Origin: Apoderus coryli
Lineage: Eukaryota; Arthropoda; Insecta; Coleoptera; Attelabidae
Reading direction: 5' to 3'
Length of the DNA: 64,000 nt
NCBI GenBank assembly: GCA_911728435.2
Contig: OU452209.1
Span: 9,716,869-9,780,868, forward strand
Below, piece after piece: positions 56,262-64,000 of this stretch. Position 1 is the first letter of the stretch. Every line of letters begins with the position of its first letter. The translations under genes and the position numbers were made by a program. A model generated the notes under the pieces. The model saw nothing but the letters and a program-made list of their open reading frames with translations. It was not told the DNA's origin and made no database searches.

Positions 56262-56350
56262 TTTAACTTATCCAGAATTCGCAAGTCAGTCATACTCAAC
56301 AGTCGATATTAGGTACATACCTACCTATCTAATCAAAGAAGATGAATACC
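56262..56350 (+). pseudogene. Decayed partial duplicate of membrane-protein exon 4
   Basis: TATCCAGAATTCGCAAGTCA, TACTCAACAGTCGATATTAG and CAAAGAAGATGAATACC match the start of exon 4 (55762-55850) in the same order with several changes and an insertion of CATACCTACCTATC type. A stop codon is present and no good acceptor remains. Confidence 0.8.
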
Positions 56351-57312
56351 TTCGGTGACAATCTTGATTTGTACAATAACTTAAAATTCGTGAATTCAAA
56401 GTTGAGAGATAATATTTGTCAATTTTCAAATTTCGTTGAGGTAACTAACAACCAAAAAAAAACTACTCTGTGGTTTAATAATCATAAAGATCTGCTCAAC
56501 TTTTTCTTTATTTTACTTTGTTTCGATACGTACTTCAAAAATGATTTTAATTACAATTTGGGTGTGCGTTTCTAGTTTTGATCTTAATGCAACAGCTTTC
56601 TGTCACCCGCAAGTTCAGTTAGCCTCAATGCCTCGCAGTCTCCATCATCTGGTTAGCATGTCGCTTCCACAGTCTTTCAGCTGACAAATAGGTACTCTTT
56701 ACTACTGCGTGGTCCTTTCACTTCACCTCTTATACCTTGAACTGTATTTCTATAAGAAAATGAAAATAGCGATATTTTGATATATATAATTAGGTATTTT
56801 TATTTTTTGGATTATTCATTGCTGCAGTCACTTTCAATTGGAAAGTATTAGGCTGCTTTTCCGCATTGCTTTGCGGTACCTACTGCAATATTTACATATT
56901 TAATTTCATCTCTCTTTACTACATTACTACATGTGTAGTAATGTAGTAAAGTAAATTGAACGTACTTTTGAGTAGCTCGTGCATTTTTGTGATTTTCTCC
57001 GTTGTTATAGCTCTGTTTGAACTCTGGTTTTCGTACACTTATAAACTTTTTTGTGCTGTATTTTAATGTAAGTGATTGGAGCTTTAAGATATTGAGTAAC
57101 ATACTGATTTTCTTCGGGTTTTACAGCTGTGATTTATCTTATCAAGGAAATAGTACCTATTTATCGGTACATTCTAGGTACGTGCTACTGTTTACATTTT
57201 TTGTGGTATTTCGCATTTTTGTGGATTTATATATGGGACTTTGTTAGTTCCTACACAGTAAACTTAATATTTTAATATAAATAAGTGTGAGCTTAGTACT
57301 GTTATTATAGTA
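56351..57312. other. Sequence between the host gene and the LINE
   Basis: Contains a perfect 17-bp hairpin at 56915-56950 (TTTACTACATTACTACA, spacer TG, complement). The last few hundred bases are probably the 5' untranslated region of the LINE; its exact start was not found. Confidence 0.5.
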
Positions 57313-58368
57313 ATGTCGTGCAAACTGTGTAATCAAAAACTTGGCAAAACTAACTTTCGTATACAGTGTGCTGGTGTTTGTCAGCAGTGGGCTCACTTGA
57401 CTTGTGCGGGGTATAAAAGGGATGATGTGACTGGACCCAAGAGGCGTGAGGTTGTTTGGACCTGCAAGAAATGTCAAGGGGGATCATCGTCTACTAACAG
57501 TCAGATATCGGATGATGATGAGGATGTTAATGTCAGCAATAACATCAAAATGCGTGGTGCTTCTCCTAACAATAGTAGAAGGAGGTCTGCTCTCTTGTTT
57601 CCTAGGGAGAGGACCCCTGTCATATCTGATGAAGGTGCGCTCTGTGGAGTATCTCAGGCTGCTCAACTTGCCTCGACTAGCAATTTGGAGGCGGTGATTG
57701 ACAAACTTGCTAAGAAAATTGACAGCTTTGAGGAATCGTTAAATTTTCATAATCACGGAATAGAGGAAATACGTGGTATTCTGAAACAAGTTGTTGCGGA
57801 GAACAAATCTTTGAAAAGGGAAAACGAACAGCTGAGAGGAACCGTAAATAGTTTGCAAACGGAAGTAAATGCGATCCGCAGGACAATAACTGTTCAAAAA
57901 GAAGCTGTGAAGAGAAGTACTAATGTTATTCTGAGGGGGTTGCATCAGGACGGCTGTTCTGAGGCGGAAGAGGTGACTAAACTCTTCCGGTGTATGGGTG
58001 TGCCCTCGGCTGAGATGTGTGGGATAAGTGTGAAAAAGCTCCCAAGTCGTACGGGTATCGGGCCATTGCTGGTAACTTTTGCGGACATCAAATCTAAGAA
58101 CAGCGTTTTGGAGGAGCGCAAGCGTGTGGGTGAACTGAACTCTGTTAATTTGGAATTACCTGGACCTGGACGCAGAATGTATATAAATGAGGATATGTCG
58201 AAGGAATTGCGGGACCTGTTTTATAAAGCACGTCAGCTAAGAGGTTGTGGGTATAAGTATGTGTGGTATAAAGATGGCCAAGTTTTCTGGCGTAAGAGTG
58301 ATATGTCAAGAATAACAAAGATCGATAACATTGAACAAGTAGAAACTCTTAAGACGTGTAATGAGTGA
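57313..58368 (+). CDS. CR1-like LINE ORF1 (PHD-finger, coiled-coil protein)
   Basis: Intact 351-codon ORF1. Residues 1-56 form a PHD-type zinc finger (CKLCNQKLG, CAGVCQQWAHLTC, VVWTCKKCQ). Residues about 115-200 form a coiled coil (LAKKIDSFEESLNF, ENKSLKRENEQLRGTVNSLQ), followed by an RNA-binding-like C-terminal region (STNVILRGLHQDGCSEAEE). PHD-containing ORF1 proteins occur in CR1-group and related LINEs. The start at 57313 is the first ATG and gives the complete finger. The ORF2 start lies 50 bp downstream. Confidence 0.88.
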   Translation: MSCKLCNQKLGKTNFRIQCAGVCQQWAHLTCAGYKRDDVTGPKRREVVWTCKKCQGGSSSTNSQISDDDEDVNVSNNIKMRGASPNNSRRRSALLFPRERTPVISDEGALCGVSQAAQLASTSNLEAVIDKLAKKIDSFEESLNFHNHGIEEIRGILKQVVAENKSLKRENEQLRGTVNSLQTEVNAIRRTITVQKEAVKRSTNVILRGLHQDGCSEAEEVTKLFRCMGVPSAEMCGISVKKLPSRTGIGPLLVTFADIKSKNSVLEERKRVGELNSVNLELPGPGRRMYINEDMSKELRDLFYKARQLRGCGYKYVWYKDGQVFWRKSDMSRITKIDNIEQVETLKTCNE

Positions 58369-58420
58369 ATAACATAATAATAATAAGTTTTTCTTTTAGA
58401 TTTGTATCCACTGTATAACA

Positions 58421-61226
58421 ATGGATGTGTTTAATATTGGACATTTAAATGTAAGATCATTGTTGCCTAAGCTTGCACAGTTTAAATCATATGTATTGGA
58501 TAAAAGTTTTGACGTTATTGGACTGTCCGAAACCTGGCTGGATGAACGTACTCCTGATGACTTATTAATTATTGATGGCTATAGTATCATACGCCATGAC
58601 CGTAGTCGTGGTCGGGGTGGAGGAGTGTTGTTATATGTTAGGAACACTATTAATTTTTCAGAATTTTTGAATTTGGATGTTCTTCATGCTGAGCAGATCT
58701 GGATTCGATTTAGGGTGGGCACACTTACCCATATAATTTCCTTGTTATACAGACCGCCAGGGTTAACTGGTGCGACTGAATTTTTATCTGAGTTTGAGGA
58801 AAATGTGAGTAGATGTCTTGTTGATGCTAATCAGCTTATCTGTATTGGTGATTTTAATATTAACACTCTGGACATGCATTGTAACTTTGCTCAGCGTTTT
58901 CTCTCGATACTTAGTGATTATGGTCTGACTCAGTTGATTGATGAGCCTACGAGGCATGGCCCCTCCACGGCACCCCTTCTTGATCTAATTATATGTTCGG
59001 ATGTTTCCTGTGTGCGTTCTGTGGTGGTCGACCATAGTATTGATTTGTCTGATCATTTACCTGTTATCTGTACTCTTCAAACGCAAATTGTAAAACCTAA
59101 ACCTTTCTTTTATACCTTCAGAGATTTTCGCCGTTTTGACCAGGATCTCTTTTACAATGACCTTATGAATATGCCTTTTTACAATATATTTTACGTTAAT
59201 AACATCGATGATAAAGTTGCGCTATTCAATCAATATCTTTTGGAAGTGTTTGATCGTTATGCCCCCATAAAAACGGTAAGAATTTCTAAGAAAAGAGCAC
59301 CATGGCTTTCTCTTGCTCTAAAGAATCTGCAAAGGCAAAGACAAAAAGCCTTGGCGAAATATAAGCGGAGTAGATCGGTTGGTGATTGGGACGAATACAA
59401 AAGAATTAGGAATTTAGTAACATCGGAAAGAAGAAACGCAAAGAAGAGGTATTTGGAGCATAGCATTCGCGAGGGATCTCCAAGGCAGAACTGGAAACTT
59501 TTGCGTGAACTGAATGTGTGTTCAGGGGATAGGGTATCTCTGCCACCTACTCTGGGTAATGCAGATGCCATTAATGATTTTTTTGTCGATATTCATAACA
59601 ATCCCCCTGATAAAGATACAGTGAGATTTTATTTATCCAACTACCTTAAACCCAATGTAAAATTTGAGTTCAGAATGGCGAATTATGACGAGATATCTGA
59701 TGCACTACTTAAGATTAAATCGAATGCAGTGGGGCATGATGGGATTAGTGCTGATATGCTGGTGAGATCTTGTCCATATATAGTTCCCATTATATTACAC
59801 CTGGTAAATTTCTCTATTGAAACATGGAGCTTTCCTTTAAGTTGGAGGCAGGCAAACATTATTCCGATCCCTAAGAATAAATCTCCATCAGTTTTGAAAG
59901 ACCTGAGGCCCATTAGCATACTGCCTGCAATCTCTAAAATCTTTGAAAGAATTTTATATAACCAAATACGAGAATACCTTGATGAGTACGGCTTGCTTCC
60001 GGAAGTTCAATCTGGTTTTCGCAGGGGTCACAGCTGTTCGACGGCACTGTCGAGTGTATTGGATGATGCATTGCTGGAGGCGGATCGTGGTCGATTAACG
60101 GCTTTGGTGCTGTTGGACTATTCCAAGGCATTTGACCGGGTTGATCATGACTTATTGCTGGCGATCTTGAATTATCTTGGCTTTGGAGACCGTGCGCTAA
60201 ATTTACTTGGAATGTATTTGAGTGACAGGAGCCAGGCTGTGCTGCTGGGTGGGGAGATGTCGCGGCGTAGTGTTGGGCTGTGGTGTGCCACAGGGCTCAA
60301 TTCTTGGCCCGATGTTGTTTTCCTTGTATACATCACAGTTCATTGGGGTCTTGAGACACTGCTCGGCACACTTATATGCTGATGACACTCAATTGTACAT
60401 GTCCTTCAGGCCGGATAATATGGTTGACGTCGCGAGGCTTATCAATGATGATCTGGGACGTCTCGTGGAAATCTCTAATAAGCACTGCTTAACAATGAAT
60501 CCCACTAAAACGCAATTGTTGCTGTTGGGTGCGCGTCGTGCTCGGTTGGACTGCTCCACTGGACTGAGACTTGATTTGGCGGGTTTTGAACTAAAATGTG
60601 TCAATGTTGTAAAAAGCCTGGGCCTGCACATCGATGCAGATTTGAGGTTTAGCGAGCATGTAAGTGCGTGTATTAAGAAGGCATTTTGTAATCTAAAATT
60701 GATCTATGGCCAGCGGGGACTACTGAGTCGGTCCATGAAGAAAATGCTTTGTGATAGCTTGGTCCTGTCGCATTTTAATTTTGGCGATGTCGTCTATGGG
60801 CCTTGTCTGCTTGGTGTTGATGAGCGCAGGATACAGCTTATGCAGAATTCTTGCATTCGTCTGATAGCTGGTATTCGAGGAAGAGAACGTGGTGTAAGTG
60901 CCAAGATTTCTGAACTGGGATGGCTGAGAATGGATCAGAGGCGTCTGCTACATTCACTTGTTTTTTATAATAAAATAATACATAATAAAATTCCAACATA
61001 TTTGTTTAATAAAATTGAATTCAGATCAAGTGCTCATCCTATAAATACCAGAAATGCTAATATTATTACTCCACCCCTACACTACACAGCATTATTTGAA
61101 CGGTCATTTAGCTATAGTGTTTCGAGATTGTACAACGTACTACCCGGCGATGTGTCCGGGTTGTCTGGCCACCGCTTCAAATCTATGGTTAGGAAATTAA
61201 TAGTTAGCAACTCTCTTGCTTGTTAA
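58421..61226 (+). pseudogene. CR1-like LINE ORF2 (endonuclease and reverse transcriptase), one frameshift
   Basis: About 935 codons in two frames. The AP-type endonuclease covers residues 1-220 (NIGHLNVRSLLPK, GLSETWLDE, RGGGVLLYVR, CIGDFNINTL, SDHLPVIC). The reverse transcriptase follows from about residue 425 ([67 protein letters not shown], catalytic YADDTQLYM). The C-terminal region ([49 protein letters not shown]) is typical of CR1/Jockey-type LINEs, and the frame ends TAA at 61224-61226. A 1-base shift at about 60265-60285, just before GVPQGS, ends the first frame at 60380-60382. RNase H is absent, as in CR1. Confidence 0.9.
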
Positions 61227-61452
61227 AAGTTTTTGTATTTATTTTTTTTTTTGTCTTAAACCGGGTTACTTATATGTGTAAGCTTTCATGGAGGTCACAT
61301 TTATTGTTTTTGTTTTTTTTTTATTGTCTTGTATATTTCTCTTGTGTATGTCTAGAATAAGTAATAGATAAGGTTAAGCTAGGAGGCATGTGCCTCAACT
61401 TCGCCTTTTGTGTATCTACTATATCACACAATAAAGTCATTATTATTATTAA

Positions 61453-62704
61453 GTTCTTCAACTTTTCGGCCGAAAATTGTAGACCGTTGTCTGTCTGTGA
61501 CCAATGTAACATCGCAAAACAGTCCCTCAGTTTTTCTTTAGTTTCTCACTCGATTTTATCTCATACGTTATTGCATATTTGCTCTAAGAGTTCATTACTT
61601 CTTGCAAATACTGTCCATTTACGTATAAGAAATCGGTGTGACATCTCCCTCATAGCCTGCCCTCCGATGGTTTTGCAGTCTTTTAAAATATTTACCTGTT
61701 CAAAAGAATCCGCTATCATGGCCTTGAAATAACTTTTCGATATTTTTCCAACATAAGGAAACAGAAAGTGTTATTCTAAATGGTATTATATAATATTTAG
61801 ACAATGATTTATGATATAACTATTGAGATTTCGCAACTAATTTCAATTAACTGTATGTCATGAATAAATATAGGTATACTTTTTAAAATTCCTCATCTTG
61901 GTATATCTTGGTGAAATCCTCTAGCGAAGATATTAGATGTATCACTGGCTCCAAATATTTAGTCAGTGATGGGCACCGTTACGAGGGGCGTTCCCCATTC
62001 TCCACAGGATCGATATTAGGGTAAAACACCCAAATGTTGGCACTCGACCATCGATTGGCACACTTGTTTTAAACTGTAATAATAAAGACAATATAAGTGG
62101 AATTTCTAAAATAAGATATTTTTTTTAAATCTGGCAACTTGTCCCCTTTTAGTAAATGACTGCGCATGTTCCGTAAAACTAAGATGGCAGATGTTATGTG
62201 TGTTTGTTGAGACGTTGTTACCATACAAGGTAAGATTTTAAGTTTTTCGTAAGGCTACCGCAATCTTTAAGCGATTTCTAAATTATGTTCAGTCTTGTTA
62301 TATATAGCACAAATTGATACACACTTTTATGGACCTTATTAGTTTTGTTTTAACATAATTTCAATAATAAAAATTTCGATTTAGCGCCAATTTATAGGGT
62401 GCCAACATTAGGAAAGCAAAACTTAAAATAATCTAATTATTAGCATTGGTGCCGAAATATAGAATTTGTCTTATTTTTGATGTTCCTAACATTGGCATCC
62501 CAAAAATACAATTTAGTTTTAGGAACTAAAATGCATTTTATGCAAAAAATATTTAGGTATACCTATATCTAGGTATCAAATTAAATTAAATATGTGCTTT
62601 GAATTTTTATAAATAGGAACAACTTTTAAATTCACCTTCTCTTCTCGAATTCCTTCGTTCCAAAAAGAATAAAAGTCTGTATTATTTTCTTTTTAACTTT
62701 TTAG
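61453..62704. other. Region upstream of the pogo-type ORF
   Basis: No complete gene. 62225-62232 reads ACAAG/GTAAGA, a donor, and 62698-62704 ends TTTTTAG, an acceptor; a 5' untranslated exon and intron of the downstream gene would fit. CAGTGATGGGCACCG near 61963 resembles a hAT-type terminus but has no partner in the window. Confidence 0.5.
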
Positions 62705-64000
62705 ATGCCAAAGGTAAAGAAAGATACAAAGTATACAAAATCATATAGCGAAGAATTGCTTCAGAAAGCATTAACTGAAGTGAGAAACGGCGTACCAAAG
62801 AAAACCGTTGCTGTGAGGTATGGTATTCCAAGGCAAACCCTACAATATCGTTTAGGTCCTAAGTTTTCAAAACCAGAACTTGGACGAAATACATATTTAA
62901 CAAATGACGAAGAAAACAAACTGGTTGAATGGATTTTAGATAGCCATAGAAAAGGCTTCCCACGAAGAAAAGTAGATATTCAGGCTTCTGTAAAAAGCTT
63001 CTTGGATGCAGATAACAGAACCACTCCATTTAAAAACAACATTCCAGGTGACCACTGGTATAACCTTTTCTTAAAAAGGCATCCACTGCTTACTGAAAGG
63101 ACACCAGAAGGAGTGACTGCGGCTTCAGCAAATGTGTCTGAGGACAATATACGAGGCTGGTTTTCCGGAATAGAAGACTATCTTAAAGAAAAAAACTTCT
63201 TTTCTGTTTTGAATGACCCAAGCAGAATATTCAACGGGGATGAAACTTGTTTCCAGTTTTGTCCCAAAATGGGTAAAGTTATTGCACCGAAAGGTTCCCG
63301 CAATGTATACGAAGTTGACCAAGGAGAGGCCAAGAAAAATCTTACAGTAATGTTTACGTTTTCGGCTGAAGGCGATACCACTCCACCTTTAATAATTTAC
63401 CCAAACAAGCGTTTGTCAAGAGCAGTCGTTAATAGTGTTCCAGACACATGGGGAATCGGAATGAGTGATAACGGCTGGATGAAAACAGATATTTTTATAG
63501 ATTATATACAAAATATACTTTATCCATATTTAAAAAAGAAACATGTTGAATTTCCTGTTATTCTATTTGTGGACGGCCACGCAACACATCTTAGCTTTCA
63601 ACTTAGTACTCTTTGCTCAAATCTCGGTATTATTCTCGTAGCACTTTACCCAAACTCAACAAGGATATTACAACCAGCAGATGTTTCGAACTTTAAACCA
63701 CTTAAGACAATGTGGAAAAAATCGTTGTTAGAATGGCGCCGTAAAAATCCATTTTGTAAATTTTCCAAAGAGCATTTTGCAAAAATCCTGAATGAAGCTG
63801 TATGTTCCCTAAAGCGTGAAGTTGCATCTAGCGGATTTAAAGCCTGTGGATTGTATCCCTGGAATCCGAACTCAATCGACTACAGCAAATGTTTAGGTAA
63901 GAAGTACCCAAAAGTAGCGCGTTCCATTGTTGAAAAAACTGGGAGGAGTGAGACTGATAATAATAGCGTCTTAAGTTACCAAAAGTTTACTGAAATACTC
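62705..64000 (+). CDS. Pogo/Tigger-type DDE transposase (runs off the right edge)
   Basis: Open for 432 codons from the ATG at 62705 to the end of the window with no stop. Residues about 12-55 form a Psq-type helix-turn-helix (YSEELLQKALTEVRNG, VRYGIPRQTLQYRL), followed by a CENP-B-like region (DDEENKLVEWILDSHRKG-type, here NDEENKLVEWILDSHRKG). The DDE_1 catalytic core begins with the first Asp in FNGDETCFQF, has the second in ILFVDGHATHLSF, and the third in RILQPADVSNFKPLK. It acts on DNA in the nucleus by cut and paste, or is a domesticated relative. No lesion is seen. The start ATG follows a TTTTTAG acceptor directly, so an upstream untranslated exon is likely. Confidence 0.9.
   Translation, partial: MPKVKKDTKYTKSYSEELLQKALTEVRNGVPKKTVAVRYGIPRQTLQYRLGPKFSKPELGRNTYLTNDEENKLVEWILDSHRKGFPRRKVDIQASVKSFLDADNRTTPFKNNIPGDHWYNLFLKRHPLLTERTPEGVTAASANVSEDNIRGWFSGIEDYLKEKNFFSVLNDPSRIFNGDETCFQFCPKMGKVIAPKGSRNVYEVDQGEAKKNLTVMFTFSAEGDTTPPLIIYPNKRLSRAVVNSVPDTWGIGMSDNGWMKTDIFIDYIQNILYPYLKKKHVEFPVILFVDGHATHLSFQLSTLCSNLGIILVALYPNSTRILQPADVSNFKPLKTMWKKSLLEWRRKNPFCKFSKEHFAKILNEAVCSLKREVASSGFKACGLYPWNPNSIDYSKCLGKKYPKVARSIVEKTGRSETDNNSVLSYQKFTEIL

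Larger units (their letters stand above)
57313..61452 (+). mobile_element. Nearly intact CR1-like LINE
   Basis: ORF1 and ORF2 in tandem, then a short 3' region ending in an (ATT)n-type tail (AAAGTCATTATTATTATTAAG near 61434-61452). The 5' edge lies before 57313 and was not fixed. One frameshift in ORF2 is the only lesion seen, so the insertion is recent. Confidence 0.85.

Noticed and set aside
57739..57945. Minus-strand ORFs over the LINE
   Set aside because: Shadows of ORF1 and ORF2; the plus-strand products have complete domain order.
61963..61980. Possible hAT terminus CAGTGATGGGCACC
   Set aside because: No matching inverted partner or 8-bp duplication could be found in the window.

Overview
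This is AT-rich eukaryotic DNA with spliced genes (GT-AG introns), almost certainly from an insect. The repeats are the kinds found in insect genomes: BEL/Pao, Copia, CR1-like and Jockey-like LINEs, Penelope, P element, mariner, hAT, pogo and a Crypton-type tyrosine recombinase. The sequence alone does not settle the order; a beetle or a hemipteran would fit. There is no operon structure, CRISPR array or convincing tRNA or rRNA gene.

Two host genes can be followed. On the minus strand, three exons of a trypsin-like serine protease lie at 11319-11141, 11075-10913 and 6970-6735. They encode a pro-region, the RIVGG activation site, the catalytic His and the catalytic Asp; the exon with the catalytic Ser is not visible. 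On the plus strand, a multi-exon gene for a single-pass membrane protein of unknown function has exons at 20236-20463, 27862-28181, 53934-54256 and 55755-56104. Its phases match at all three junctions. A decayed partial copy of the fourth exon lies just downstream.

The rest is mostly transposable elements, many of them nested. At 1-5985 a repeat of unknown family is broken by a BEL/Pao pol relic and by a complete 3.5-kb P element with 27-bp terminal inverted repeats and an exact 8-bp target duplication. Its three-exon THAP-domain transposase has one in-frame stop. The protease intron holds a Copia relic sitting in an older mariner. At 11.4-19.8 kb there are several mariner relics and palindromic repeats.

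The 25.7-kb third intron of the membrane-protein gene (28182-53933) holds the most striking structure. A Crypton-like recombinase gene linked to a small TFIIS N-domain gene is present as a large inverted duplication (31515-34480 against 35243-38297). The right-hand recombinase gene is interrupted at 38668-52638 by a Penelope-like element with a GIY-YIG endonuclease. That element is interrupted by a hAT-like element (39819-52026, exact 8-bp duplication). The hAT element is interrupted in turn by an 11.3-kb DNA element (40352-51622) with inverted termini, two different subterminal tandem arrays (182-bp and about 110-bp units), a DUF4806-type gene and a truncated transposase-like ORF.

The right end holds an almost intact CR1-like LINE (57.3-61.45 kb) with a PHD-finger ORF1 and an ORF2 with one frameshift. 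After it comes a pogo-type transposase ORF that is open to the window edge (62705-64000). Coordinates of repeat edges are read by eye and may be off by several bases.
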